Assembly (NCBI RefSeq): GCF_001660815.1
Contig: NZ_LYMI01000012.1
Coordinates: 1-64,000 of the forward strand
Reading direction: 5' to 3'
Length of the DNA stretch: 64,000 nt
Origin: Xanthomonas nasturtii
GTDB lineage: Bacteria > Pseudomonadota > Gammaproteobacteria > Xanthomonadales > Xanthomonadaceae
Both the position numbers and the translations under genes were made by a program. Below the pieces are notes generated by a model, which saw only the letters and a program-made list of their open reading frames with translations, ran no database searches and had not been told where the DNA came from. Of the stretch, positions 36,829 through 47,000 are shown in pieces (the stretch's first letter is position 1; the number at the start of each line of letters is the position of its first letter).

Positions 36829-38300
36829 CCCGCGGCGCGGTCCAGCAACCACTGTGTCAGCAGGCCCACCGGGCGGCCGGTGGCCATGCCGCGCTTGCCT
36901 TCGTCGCTGGCCACGCCGGCGATGTCCAGATGCGCCCAACGCTGGTTTTCGGTGAAGCGCGACAGGAAGCAACCCGCCGTGATCGCACCGCCCCAGCGGC
37001 CGCCGATGTTGTAGACGTCGGCGAAGGTGGAATCCAGCAGGCCCTGATACTCGTCCCACAGCGGCAGGCGCCAGGCGCGGTCGAACACTTGCTCGCCGGC
37101 GCTGAGCAACTCGTTGGCCAGGTCGTCGTGCTTGCTCATCAGGCCAGCGGTCTGGTGGCCCAGGGCCACCATGCAGGCACCGGTCAGCGTGGCCACGTCC
37201 ACCAGCGCTTCGGGGTTGAAGCGTTCGGCGTAGGTCAGCGCATCGCACAGGATCAGGCGGCCTTCGGCATCGGTATTGCCGACTTCGATGGTCTTGCCCG
37301 ACATGCTGGTGATCACATCGGAGGGACGGTACGCGTTGCCGTCGATGGCGTTTTCCACCGCCGGTACCACCACCACCAGGTTGATCGGCAGCTCGGCCTT
37401 GACCGTGGCCACGAAGGTGCCGATGACGTTGGCGCCACCGCACATGTCGTACTTCATTTCCTCGATGCCGCCCTGCGTCTTGAGGTTGACGCCGCCGGTG
37501 TCGAAGGTAATGCCCTTGCCCACCAGTACGTAGGGACGCGCGTCGCCGCCGCCGTTCCACTTCAGCACGATCAGGCGTGGGCGGTTGGCCGAGCCGCGCG
37601 CCACCGACAGCAGCGAGCCCATGCCCAGCGCTTCCATCTGCGCCTCGTCCAGGATCTCGGCCTCGGCGCCCGGGAACTTGCCGGCAAATGCCGCGGCAGT
37701 GTCGGCCAGGTAGGCCGGAGTGCAGTAGTTTGGCGGCAGGTTGCCCAGCTCGCGCGCGAATTCCACGCCTTCGGCGGTGGCCACGGCTACGGCCAATGCG
37801 CGGGCGTCGTCGCCGGCGATGGCCAGGGTGGTCAGGCCGCTCTCGTCGACCTTCTTCTTGCCCAGGGTGGCGGTGTAGCGATAGGCCGCATGGTCGCCGA
37901 CGATGACTGCCTGGCGGATGTTCCAGGCTGCGTCGCGGGCCTTGACGGGCAGTTCGGTCAGGGTGAGCAGGGCGGTGCCGACCGCGCCGGTCTTCAGCGC
38001 GCGGGTCGCATCGCCGATCGCCTTGAGGTAGGGCGCCACGCCGAACTTGCCGGTCTCGCCCAGCCCGACCACCAGCACGCGCGGGGCGGTCACGCCGGGC
38101 AGGTCGTGGACCAGGGTGGTGCTGCCGGTCTTGGCAACCACGTCGCCGCGTGCCACCAGGGCCGTCAGGCGACCCTGGCTGGCGCTGTCCAGCGCCTGCG
38201 CAGCGGGCGAAAGGGTGTTGTCGGCGAACACGCCAACCACGATGCAGTCGACGTGGGCGCTTGCCGGCGCGTCTTGGTTCAGGATGAATTGCAGGGCCAT
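36819..38300 (-). CDS. pepA: Leucyl aminopeptidase PepA
   Basis: 493 residues. This cytosolic M17 di-metal aminopeptidase may also bind DNA as an accessory protein in Xer recombination, as in E. coli. The catalytic domain has the metal-binding Lys/Asp block [20 protein letters not shown] split around [20 protein letters not shown], and the signature [14 protein letters not shown]. It ends [14 protein letters not shown], with the final codons and stop inside a repeat arm. It is divergent from lptF with a 107-bp shared promoter gap (38301-38407). xerD lies 3.4 kb away. Confidence 0.95.
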   Translation of the reverse strand: MALQFILNQDAPASAHVDCIVVGVFADNTLSPAAQALDSASQGRLTALVARGDVVAKTGSTTLVHDLPGVTAPRVLVVGLGETGKFGVAPYLKAIGDATRALKTGAVGTALLTLTELPVKARDAAWNIRQAVIVGDHAAYRYTATLGKKKVDESGLTTLAIAGDDARALAVAVATAEGVEFARELGNLPPNYCTPAYLADTAAAFAGKFPGAEAEILDEAQMEALGMGSLLSVARGSANRPRLIVLKWNGGGDARPYVLVGKGITFDTGGVNLKTQGGIEEMKYDMCGGANVIGTFVATVKAELPINLVVVVPAVENAIDGNAYRPSDVITSMSGKTIEVGNTDAEGRLILCDALTYAERFNPEALVDVATLTGACMVALGHQTAGLMSKHDDLANELLSAGEQVFDRAWRLPLWDEYQGLLDSTFADVYNIGGRWGGAITAGCFLSRFTENQRWAHLDIAGVASDEGKRGMATGRPVGLLTQWLLDRAAGGN

Positions 38301-38407
38301 TGATCAGATTCCGTAGGCAAATCCGTACAATCGCGGGCTGTTTACGCCAACCGGACTAGGCTGGCGCCGCCGCGAACGAATCCGAGAGTTTAAAACAAGC
38401 CCACCCC

Positions 38408-39490
38408 ATGCCGAAGCTCGATCGATACCTGCTCAGCGATTTCACCCAGAGCTTCCTGGCCACCTTGATCGTGCTGCTGGTCGTCAGCGTCGGCGGTGTG
38501 CTGGTGGATATCCTCGGCAATATCGCCGACGGCCGCATCCCCGCTCGCTTGCTGCTGTCGCAGGTGGGCCTGCAGTTCGTGGCCTACCTGCCCATCATCC
38601 TGCCGCTGGCGCTGATGCTGGGACTGTTGTTGGCACTGGCGCGGCTGTACCGCGATTCAGAAATGGCCGTCATCACCGCCATAGGCGTGGGCCCAAAGCG
38701 CATGTTGCGGCCGATGCTGATGCTGGTGGTGCCGGTGGTGGTCATCATCGGGCTGTGTTCGCTGTGGTTGGGGCCGTGGGCCAGCCGTACCGCCGAGACC
38801 ATGCTGGAAGACGCAAACCGCAGCGTGCTGATGGCCGGCCTGGAGTCGGGCAAGTTCACCCCGCTGTCCGGCGGCGGCGTGGTCTACCTGACCACCATCT
38901 CGGCCGATGGCAAGAACCTGGGCAAGGTCTTCATGCAACGGCAGAAGGACGACCGCATCGATGTGGTCACTGCCGACCGTGGCGCAATGTTCTTCGAAGG
39001 CAAGACCGACCGTTACTTGCGCCTGGAGGACGGTTACCGCATCGAAGGGCCGGCTGCCGGCACCACCCTGGACTACCGCCTGATGAAGTTCGCCAGCAAC
39101 GACGTGGTCTTGCCCGACCGCACCCGGACCCACGACGCCAACGACCCGGAGGTGATGTGGACCACCCAGCTGCTGTCCGATGAGCGCCCCGCTGCCCGCG
39201 CGCAGCTGCATGAGCGCCTGGCGCCGCCGCTGCTGGCGTTGGCCTTCGCCTTGCTGACCCTGCCGCTGTCGCGCAGCGCGCCGCGGCAACAGCGCTATGG
39301 CCGGATCATGCTGGCCTTCCTGGCCTATATGGTGGGCACCAATTTGATGATCGTCGGCACCCAGTGGATCGCCAACGGCAAGACCCCGGCAGCACTGGGC
39401 CTGTGGTGGCTGACGTTGCCGCTGTTGGCGGTGGCGATCTGGGCCTATGCCCGCGATGGCCGCGTGCGTCGACCGAGGGCGGGCGCATGA
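38408..39490 (+). CDS. lptF: LPS export permease LptF
   Basis: 360 residues. A transmembrane subunit of the LptB2FG ABC transporter that extracts LPS from the inner membrane. It starts with LDRYLLSDFTQSFLATLIV, a coupling-helix-preceding N-terminus. Six membrane segments surround a periplasmic beta-jellyroll (residues about 130-265, e.g. FTPLSGGGVVYLTTISADG). AVITAIGVGPKRMLRPMLM is the coupling helix region. It is divergent from pepA, the conserved arrangement in gammaproteobacteria, and overlaps lptG by ATGA. Confidence 0.93.
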   Translation: MPKLDRYLLSDFTQSFLATLIVLLVVSVGGVLVDILGNIADGRIPARLLLSQVGLQFVAYLPIILPLALMLGLLLALARLYRDSEMAVITAIGVGPKRMLRPMLMLVVPVVVIIGLCSLWLGPWASRTAETMLEDANRSVLMAGLESGKFTPLSGGGVVYLTTISADGKNLGKVFMQRQKDDRIDVVTADRGAMFFEGKTDRYLRLEDGYRIEGPAAGTTLDYRLMKFASNDVVLPDRTRTHDANDPEVMWTTQLLSDERPAARAQLHERLAPPLLALAFALLTLPLSRSAPRQQRYGRIMLAFLAYMVGTNLMIVGTQWIANGKTPAALGLWWLTLPLLAVAIWAYARDGRVRRPRAGA

Positions 39491-40593
39491 GGCTGATGCC
39501 GCGGGTCCATGATTGGTACGTCGGGCGCGTGGTGTTGTTCACCGTGCTGCTGACCTGGGCGGTGCTGCTGGGGCTGGATCTGGTCAACGCCTTCGCCAGC
39601 GAGGCCAAGAACATCGGCCAGGGCAGCTACAGCTTCGGTCACGCGGTGGCCTTTGTGGCCTACACCGTGCCGCGGCGCGCCTACACCTTGTTCCCCACCG
39701 CCGCGGTGATCGGCGCCCTGATGGGCCTGGGCCAGCTGGCGGCCACATCCGAGCTGACCGCGCTGCGTGCGCTGGGCGTGTCGCGCAAGCGCATGTCCGC
39801 CTCGGTGGTCGCCGCGATGGCGCTGTTGACCGCCAGCATGGTGATCAGTGGCGAAACGGTGGGCCCGTGGGCGCAAAACCAGGCCGATACGCTCAAGACC
39901 AGTGCCCGTTATAACAGCAACATGGCGATGGCCCGCTATTCGGGTCTGTGGGCACGTGAAGGCACTACCTTCCTCAATGCGCTTGGCGGCGAAGAAAAGC
40001 TGCTCGATGGCGGCGGCACCGCGCTGATCTTGCACGATGTGCGCTTGTACAGCATGGATGCCAACGGCAGGCTGCAGCAGCTCACTTATGCCTCCGTGGC
40101 CGAGCACCGCGACGGCCACTGGACCCTGCGTCAGGTGCGTCGCGATACCTTCCAGGAACGTTCGGTGCAGCGCGAAACCTTCCCCGAGCTGCCCTGGCAA
40201 TCGCAGCTGAGCCCGTCGGCGCTTGCGTCCGGCTTGGCCAAGCCGCGTAACCTCTCCGCGCACGAGCTGGAGCAGAGCATCGAATACCGCCGCCGCAATG
40301 GACTGGATTCGCGCGACTACGAAGATCAGTACTGGAGCCGTTGGTTCTACCCGCTCAATGTGCTGGCGCTGTGCATGGCGGCAATCCCGTTCTCTTTCGG
40401 CTCGCTGCGCAGCGGCGGCCTGGGCAAGCGATTGTTCCTGGGCATTTTGTTCGCGCTGGGGTTCTGGTTGCTGCAGCTGTTCTTCGGCCGCATGGCCGGC
40501 GCGCTCAAGCTCGATTACCGCATCGCCTACGCGCTGCCGCCGATGGTGATGCTGGGCGTGTCGGCGTGGTTGTTCCGGCGGCGGAGTAGTTGA
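39487..40593 (+). CDS. lptG: LPS export permease LptG
   Basis: 368 residues from the ATG at 39487. The second permease of LptB2FG. The N-terminus (VHDWYVGRVVLFTVLLTWAV), coupling helix (ELTALRALGVSRKRMSASV) and jellyroll (GGTALILHDVRLYSMDANG) are as in the family. The C-terminal membrane segments include RWFYPLNVLALCMAAIPFSF. Length and topology are normal. Its stop overlaps a TTG that may start the small broken gene downstream. Confidence 0.93.
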   Translation: MRLMPRVHDWYVGRVVLFTVLLTWAVLLGLDLVNAFASEAKNIGQGSYSFGHAVAFVAYTVPRRAYTLFPTAAVIGALMGLGQLAATSELTALRALGVSRKRMSASVVAAMALLTASMVISGETVGPWAQNQADTLKTSARYNSNMAMARYSGLWAREGTTFLNALGGEEKLLDGGGTALILHDVRLYSMDANGRLQQLTYASVAEHRDGHWTLRQVRRDTFQERSVQRETFPELPWQSQLSPSALASGLAKPRNLSAHELEQSIEYRRRNGLDSRDYEDQYWSRWFYPLNVLALCMAAIPFSFGSLRSGGLGKRLFLGILFALGFWLLQLFFGRMAGALKLDYRIAYALPPMVMLGVSAWLFRRRSS

Positions 40594-40892
40594 GCCGCGC
40601 AGCGCAGGCCTTGCCCGATGCCGACCAACGTGCGCTTGCGCAGGCGGTCAGCGAAGTACTGTAGTACCTGTGGGATCCGATCGGCGTTGCGGGCGTGCCG
40701 CAGGCGCGCGATGAGTACGCCAGCTATGTTCCCGAAATATGCACGCTGCTCTGGCAGGGTGCTGATCAGGCAACGGTCGCCACGACCCTGCGTGAGATTT
40801 CCGGGCAGCGCATGGGTCTTGATGAAACGGATGCTTTAGCCGAGCCGGCGGCCCGCCGTTTGATGGCGTGGCGCGAGGTCATCACCCGTTAG
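40590..40892 (+). pseudogene. Small WDPIGV-family gene interrupted by an amber codon
   Basis: In the frame starting at TTG 40590 (overlapping the lptG stop) the translation is SRAAQALPDADQRALAQAVS-EVL, then TAG at 40662-40664, then YLWDPIGVAGVPQARDEYAS, YVPEICTLLWQGADQATVAT and a tail to the stop at 40892. The halves belong together: L-WDPIGV-x(n)-ARDEY-x-SYV is a pattern of small bacterial proteins of about 90-100 residues whose function I do not know. Removing the 9 bases TAGTACCTG (40662-40670) restores EVLWDPIG without a stop. GTACTG and GTACCTG repeat at the site, so a short slippage duplication is likely. Restart at GTG 40695 is possible but would lack the first conserved block. Confidence 0.7.
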
Positions 40893-41120
40893 AAGTGGGG
40901 AAATCCGTCAGGCGTATTGGCTGGCCGGTTTCGGCAGCCGGACGCGCCGGCCTTCATTAGGTGAGCGGGTGTTCGACCTCTCACGTGCGGGCAGGTCCCC
41001 CGAGGCGGCTGCGTAGTACCCTTGCCAGCGCATGCCGCTGAGACGCTCACAGGAGCTCGCTGGCATCAGCAATCGGCATATCGCAAGACGGCCACTCAAC
41101 CGCAGCACATTCCCCTAACC

Positions 41121-41158
41121 AGCATTAGCTGGGCGACGTGTTGGTTGTGGCTAATGCT
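41121..41158. terminator. Inverted repeat at the 3' end of the RDD gene
   Basis: AGCATTAGC (41121-41129) and GCTAATGCT (41150-41158) are perfect complements with a 20-nt loop, and the right arm spans the RDD stop codon. There is no U-tract, so termination is a guess. The rest of 40893-41150 shows no gene I recognise. Confidence 0.35.
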
Positions 41159-41612
41159 TGGGAATGCGCTCCAGCCGGGTGCCACTCGCACGGTCATGCC
41201 AGGTCAGGCGCTCGCGATCCAGCCATGCCCACCAGAAGCCGGCGCCGCCCAGCGCCAGCGCCAGCGTGCCCACTGCGTAGCGGATCCAGGCTTGTTGCCA
41301 GGTGGGTTGTGGCCCTTGCAGTCGCAGCCGCCATGGGCGCATGCCCAGGGTCTGCCCACCGCGGCGCCAGCTCACCGTGGCGTAGACGCCTGCGGCGAGC
41401 CAGCAGCACACCCACAACAGCCATTGCCAGCCGCTGAAAGGAGCGATGTTCTCGCGCGCCGGGTGCCCGGCCAGCGTGAATCCCAGCGTGAACGCAGCGG
41501 AGATCAGCATCGACAGCGCCAGCACCGGCCAGAGGTCGTAGCACAGCGCCAGCAGCCGCCAGCCCACCAGGGCAGGGGGGCGCGCAACCCGAGGCAAAGG
41601 GATCGAAGTCAT
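41151..41612 (-). CDS. RDD-family membrane protein
   Basis: 153 residues from the ATG at 41612. It has the RDD layout: an Arg near the first helix (RPPALVGWRLLALCYDLWPV, Asp in the helix), a second helix (WQWLLWVCCWLAAGVYATV) and the characteristic GGQTLGMRPWRLRLQG before the third helix (GTLALALGGAGFWWAWLDRE). RDD proteins are small integral membrane proteins of mostly unknown role, some linked to ion or osmotic stress. It lies divergent from xerD across a gap of about 100 bp. No partner is evident. Confidence 0.85.
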   Translation of the reverse strand: MTSIPLPRVARPPALVGWRLLALCYDLWPVLALSMLISAAFTLGFTLAGHPARENIAPFSGWQWLLWVCCWLAAGVYATVSWRRGGQTLGMRPWRLRLQGPQPTWQQAWIRYAVGTLALALGGAGFWWAWLDRERLTWHDRASGTRLERIPKH

Positions 41613-41716
41613 GGCGCGAGCATAACGGTCGCCAGGCATGGAGCAACGCCGCGCTGCGGTAGCTGTGCTCGTTTTGTTAGCCGCTCAAAACCCGCGCGGC
41701 GTTTTATGCTGTGGCG

Positions 41717-42688
41717 ATGTCTGCCAGCAGCCCTGCCGAACGCCGCCAACTCACCCGCCAACTGCCGCCGGTGCAGGCCGCCGATGCTGCAGTGATCGAA
41801 CGGTTCCTGGACCGGTTCTGGGCCGAGCAAGGCGTGGCGCGGCAAACCCTGGACAGCTATCGGCGCGATCTGGAAGGGCTGGCGCGCTGGCGCGACGGCG
41901 CTGGCGGCGGATTGCTGGGTATCGATCGCGCGGCGTTGTTCGACTATCTGCGCTGGCGTACCCAGGCCAATTACTCTCCGCGCAGCACGGCGCGGTTGTT
42001 GTCGACCTTGCGTGCGTTCTATGGGCTGTGCCTGCGCGATGGCGTGCGCAGCGACGACCCGACCGCATTGATCGACCCGCCGCAGCTGCCGCGCTCGCTG
42101 CCCAAGGCGTTGACCGAAAGCCAGATCGAGGCGCTGCTCGGCGCCCCTGACGTGGAGGCCCCAACCGGTCTGCGCGACCGCGCCATGCTGGAGCTGATGT
42201 ACGCCGCGGGCCTGCGCGTGAGCGAGCTGGTCAACCTGCCGGCGGTGGGGGTGAATCTGCGCCAGGGCGTGCTGCGGGTCACCGGCAAGGGCAGCAAGGA
42301 CCGCCTGGTACCGCTGGGCGAAGAATCCCAGCACTGGCTGGAGCGGTATCTGCACCAGGCGCGCCCGCTGCTGGCCGAGCACAAGCCGGTGGCGCCGGTG
42401 GAGGGGCAGGTGCCATTGTTCATCGACGCCGCCCGTCACCCGCTCAGCCGCCAGCACTTCTGGTCGCTGGTCAAGCGCTATGCGGTGGTGGCCGGCATCG
42501 ACCCGGCAACGGTCAGTCCACATGGCCTGCGGCACAGCTTCGCGACCCATCTGCTCAACCACGGTGCAGACCTGCGCGCGCTGCAGATGCTGCTGGGCCA
42601 CAGCTCGCTGTCCACCACCCAGATCTATACGTTGGTGGCGCGGCAACACCTGCAGAAACTGCACGCCGCGCACCATCCGCGCGGTTAG
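41717..42688 (+). CDS. xerD: Site-specific tyrosine recombinase XerD
   Basis: 323 residues from the ATG at 41717; GTG at 41711 is an alternative. With XerC it resolves chromosome dimers at dif. The N-terminal SAM-like DNA-binding domain is clear ([20 protein letters not shown]). The catalytic residues are visible: Arg in [13 protein letters not shown], Lys in [26 protein letters not shown] (His about 269), [14 protein letters not shown] with the nucleophile Tyr about 304. The C-terminus [13 protein letters not shown] is a family trait. The stop lies inside the first GGTTAGCC repeat unit. Confidence 0.93.
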   Translation: MSASSPAERRQLTRQLPPVQAADAAVIERFLDRFWAEQGVARQTLDSYRRDLEGLARWRDGAGGGLLGIDRAALFDYLRWRTQANYSPRSTARLLSTLRAFYGLCLRDGVRSDDPTALIDPPQLPRSLPKALTESQIEALLGAPDVEAPTGLRDRAMLELMYAAGLRVSELVNLPAVGVNLRQGVLRVTGKGSKDRLVPLGEESQHWLERYLHQARPLLAEHKPVAPVEGQVPLFIDAARHPLSRQHFWSLVKRYAVVAGIDPATVSPHGLRHSFATHLLNHGADLRALQMLLGHSSLSTTQIYTLVARQHLQKLHAAHHPRG

Positions 42689-42706
42689 CCGGTTAGCCGG
42701 TTAGCC
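42683..42706 (+). repeat. Three perfect GGTTAGCC tandem units at the xerD stop
   Basis: GGTTAGCC occurs three times head to tail, followed by GGTT. The TAG of the first unit is the xerD stop codon. The remaining 280 bp before dsbC show no gene. Confidence 0.85.
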
Positions 42707-42987
42707 GGTTTGGCGGGGAAGGCCCGTCGCGTGAGCGCCTCCCTGCGACGGCTTCAAGGTGCATGGGGGCACGCGTGGGGGAGCGCACCTTTTCCCGGCA
42801 AGACCGCCGCGCAAGCGCCTCAGATCCCGCCAGGGACACGACCTACGGCGCCGCGCGCCGTCCGCATGTCCGACCCGTGAACGTTACGAACGCAGCATTG
42901 GGCAAACAAACAAACAGTGGCGGCCGGTGCCAGGCTTCATCCACCCTGTGCGAGAATCCGGCCACCCCAATTCCACTGGATGCGTAA

Positions 42988-43791
42988 ATGTATCGTCTTG
43001 CTATCGCCGCGCTGCTGGGCGCGCTCAGCCTTACCGCCTGCGCACAATCGTCGCAGCCTGCGGCGGGCAACGCCGGCGCCAAGCCAACCGCCGCTGCCGC
43101 CCCCGCCGCAACTGGCAATGTGGATCAGCGCGTCGGCGCCGCCCTCAAGGCCCTGGACCCGGACTTCAAGCCCGATTACATCGGTGCTGCGCCGTTCCCT
43201 GGGTTCCGCGAGGTAGTGGTCGGTGGGCAGGTGCTGTACGTCAGCGACGACGGCCGTTACCTGATCCAGGCGCAGCCGTTCGACATCCAGAACAAGCAGT
43301 TCGCCGCCAGCCCGGGCCTGCTGGCCTACCGCCGCAAGCAGCTGGAAACCGTACCCAAGGCCGACCGCATCGTGTTCGCGCCGGCCAACCCCAAGTACAC
43401 CGTGACCGTGTTCACCGACGTGGAATGCGGTTACTGCCGCAAGCTGCACAGCGAGATCGGCGAGCTCAACAAGCAGGGTATCGCGGTCGAATATCTGGCC
43501 TTCCCGCGCATGGGCCTGGGCAGCCAGGACCACAAGGAAATGATTGCCGTGTGGTGCGCTGCCGACCGCAAGCAGGCACTGACTGCGGCCAAGTCCGGCC
43601 AGCCGGTGAATTCCAAGGACTGCAAGAACCCGGTGTCGATGGAATACACCCTGGGCCAGCGCCTGGGCGTCAACGGCACCCCGGCGATCTTTGCGCCGGA
43701 CGGCACCCAGCTCGGTGGCTACCTGCCGCCGGCGCAGCTGCGCGAAGCACTGGAAAAGCGTGCCGTGACCACAGCGGGCGGCAGCCGCTGA
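42988..43791 (+). CDS. dsbC: Thiol:disulfide interchange protein DsbC, putative lipoprotein
   Basis: 267 residues. This periplasmic disulfide isomerase has an N-terminal dimerisation domain (VDQRVGAALKALDPDFKPDY; GGQVLYVSDDGRYLIQAQPF) and a thioredoxin fold with active site CGYC at about 147-150 (TVFTDVECGYCRKLHSEI). The cis-Pro loop is GVNGTPAIFAPDG. The second, structural Cys pair (VWCAAD...DCKNP) is present. The signal sequence ends LSLTACAQ, a lipobox match with a following Ala-rich linker, so membrane anchoring is possible. T2SS substrates often need disulfides made before export. Confidence 0.92.
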   Translation: MYRLAIAALLGALSLTACAQSSQPAAGNAGAKPTAAAAPAATGNVDQRVGAALKALDPDFKPDYIGAAPFPGFREVVVGGQVLYVSDDGRYLIQAQPFDIQNKQFAASPGLLAYRRKQLETVPKADRIVFAPANPKYTVTVFTDVECGYCRKLHSEIGELNKQGIAVEYLAFPRMGLGSQDHKEMIAVWCAADRKQALTAAKSGQPVNSKDCKNPVSMEYTLGQRLGVNGTPAIFAPDGTQLGGYLPPAQLREALEKRAVTTAGGSR

Positions 43792-43860
43792 GGCGGGCTC
43801 AGCCCTGACCATCGCGGCGCGTCGCTGATGGCGTCGTTGTGGTGATGGTCCGTGCAATGA

Positions 43861-43900
43861 CAAAGGCCGGGGTGCGTCCGCATCCCGGCCTTTGCCGTTT
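43861..43900. terminator. Hairpin terminator after dsbC
   Basis: The stem CAAAGGCCGGG (43861-43871) pairs perfectly with CCCGGCCTTTG (43884-43894) and is followed by CCGTTT. The U-tract is weak. The rest of 43792-44089 shows no gene; AT-richer TTACAATCT at 44050-44058 could be the purL -10 region. Confidence 0.65.
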
Positions 43901-44089
43901 CCGAGGGGGCGCCATCTGACCACGTTCCCTGGTGCCGCCCGGCGCAACACGCCGGCATGCGCATGGGCCAGCGTCAAGGCCTGCCTGACGATTCCCCATT
44001 CCCCATCCGTACTGCCGCACCCCCGACCGACGCCGACCCATCGGCTCCGTTACAATCTGCAGCCCCGTTTCTGACACGGTTCCCCGGAC

Positions 44090-47000
44090 ATGATGGTCCT
44101 CGAGGGCGCTTCCGCCCTTTCGCCGTTCCGCCGCGCTCGGCTCGAAACCCGCCTGCAAACCCTCGTCCCCGCGCTGCGCATCACCGGCGCCTGGCACGTG
44201 TACTTCATCCGCGTCGAGGCCGGGCAAGCGCCCGATCAGGCCACCTTGCAGCGGATCCTGCAGGCCGACGCCGCCCCCGCGCCGCGCGATGCCGATGCCT
44301 CCTCGCGCTACGTGGTCCCGCGGCTGGGCACGCTGTCGCCGTGGTCCAGCAAGGCCACCGAACTGGTGCGCGGCGCCGGGCAGCCGATCCAGCGCGTTGA
44401 ACGTGGCACCCGCATCGACCTGGCCGGCTGGCCGGAGGACGCGCCCGCGCAGGCTGCCGTGGCCAAGCTGCTGCACGACCCGATGACGCAGTCGCTGCTC
44501 GGCTCGGCCGCCGCTGCCGAGGCGCTGTTCAACGTGCCCGACCGCGGCCACTTGCAGCGCGTGCCGCTGGACGGGCTGGAGCAGGCCAATCGCGACCTGG
44601 GTCTGGCGCTGGCGCAGGACGAGATCGATTACCTGCGCGAACGCTTCGCCGCGCTGGGGCGCGACCCGGCCGATGTCGAATTGATGATGTTTGCGCAGGC
44701 CAATTCCGAGCATTGCCGGCACAAGATCTTCAATGCCAGCTGGACCATCGACGGCAAGCCGCAGGAACGCTCGCTGTTCCGCATGATCAAGCACACCCAC
44801 CAGCAGACCCCGCAGCACACCTTGTCTGCCTACAGCGACAACGCGGCGGTGGTGGAAGGCGTGCCGGCCGCGCGCTATCGCCCGGACCCGGCCAGCGGCG
44901 AATACCGCAGCGAAGCGGTGCTGCCGTCGGCCTTCGCGATCAAGGTGGAGACGCACAACCACCCCACCGCGATCGCGCCGTTCCCCGGTGCGGCCACTGG
45001 CGCAGGCGGAGAAATCCGCGACGAAGGCGCCACCGGTCGCGGCGGCAAGCCCAAGGCCGGCCTGACCGGGTTTTCGGTCTCGCACCTGCGCATTCCCACC
45101 CTGCCGCAGCCGTGGGAAGCGCCGCGCGCGCTGAATCCGCGCATGGCGCCGGCGTTGGACATCATGCTCGATGGCCCGCTCGGCGGCGCAGCCTTCAACA
45201 ACGAATTCGGCCGGCCCAATCTGCTTGGCTACTTCCGCAGCTTCGAGCTCGCCGAAGGCCCGGGCCTGACCCGCGCCTACGACAAGCCGATCATGCTGGC
45301 CGGTGGCTTGGGCGCGATCGATCGTAACCAGGTCGAAAAGCTGCGCCTGCAGCCGGGCGATGCGGTGATCGTGCTGGGCGGCCCGGCGATGCTGATCGGC
45401 CTGGGCGGCGGTGCGGCCAGTTCGGTGGCTGCCGGCGACAGTGCCGAAGCGCTGGATTTCGCCAGCGTGCAGCGCGAAAACCCGGAGATGGAGCGCCGCT
45501 GCCAGGAGGTCATCGACCGCTGCGTGGCGCTGGGCGTCGACAACCCGATCCGCTGGTTCCACGACGTGGGCGCGGGCGGCCTGTCCAACGCGATCCCCGA
45601 GTTGCTGCACGACTCCGGCGTGGGCGGCATCATCGACCTGGGTCGCGTGCTCACCGACGACCCCTCGCTGTCGCCGCTGGAACTGTGGTGCAACGAATCA
45701 CAGGAACGCTACGTGCTCGGCGTGCCGCAGGCGCGCCTGGAAGAATTCGCCGCCATCTGCGCCCGCGAACGCTGCCCGTTCGCCGCGGTCGGCGTCGCCA
45801 CGGCGGAGGAACGGCTGGTCGTGGGGTATGGGACGCTGGATGGCGGGACCGGGGACCCGGCACCGGGGACCCGGGGAGGGCAAACGCAAGAGCGCGATTC
45901 CGCTTCGTCCGCCGGCGGTGTGTCCGTCGCCGCCGATCCTGCTTTCCCGGGTCCCGGGTCCCCGGTCCCCGGTCCCACTCCCGACCTCCCAATCAACCTC
46001 CCCATGGACGTGCTCTTCGGCAAGGCACCGAAGATGCATCGCGATGCCGTGCATCTGCCCGCGCCGCAGTGGCCGGTGTTGCCGACCGCGTCGCTGGACC
46101 TGCAACAGGCCGGCTTGCGCGTGCTGGCGCATCCCACCGTGGCGTCCAAGAGTTTTCTGGTGACCATCGGCGACCGCAGCGTGGGCGGGTTGACTGCGCG
46201 CGAGCAGATGATCGGGCCGTGGCAGCTGCCACTGGCCGATTGCGCGATCACCCTGGCCGGTTTCGACACCTTCGAAGGCGAGGCGATGTCGATCGGCGAG
46301 CGCACGCCGCTGGCGCTGTTGAATGCGGCCGCGTCCGCCCGCATGGCGGTGGGCGAAGCGATCACCAACCTGTGCGCCGCCCCGGTGCAGCGGCTGGACA
46401 GCATCAAGCTCTCGGCCAACTGGATGGCCGCCGCCGGCCACAGCGGCGAAGACGCATTGCTGTACGACGCAGTGCGCGCGATCGGCATGGAGCTGTGCCC
46501 GGCACTGGAGCTGAGCGTGCCGGTAGGCAAGGACTCGCTGTCGATGCAGGCGCAGTGGGTCGAGGCCGGGATTCGGGATTCGGCATTCGGGATTGGCGAA
46601 ACACCGGGTTCCTCCGTTGTTGCCAATCCGCAATCCCCAATGCCCAATTCCATCGCTCACAAGAGCGTGTCACCCGTCTCGCTCATCATCAGCGCCTTCG
46701 CGCCGGTGGGCGACGTGCGCACGCAGCTGACGCCGTTGCTGCGCAGCGATGAAGAGAGCGAGTTGTGGTTGATCGGGTTGGGCGGTGGCAAGCAGCGCCT
46801 GGGCGGGTCGGTACTGGCCCAGGTGTATGCCGATGATGCGGCGCTTCCTGCGTTCGGCGGCGAGGTGCCGGATCTGGACGACGCGCAGCGCCTGCGCAGT
46901 TTCTTCGAGTTGATCCGCGACGCGCGCGAAAGCGGGCTGTTGCTGGCGTATCACGATCGCAGCGATGGCGGTGCGTTTGCGGCGCTGTGCGAGATGGCCT

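Noticed and set aside
43981-44003. A possible further GGGATTC-type element upstream of purL
   Set aside because: Only one short arm (ATTCCCCATTCCCCAT) is present; no complementary arm was found nearby.
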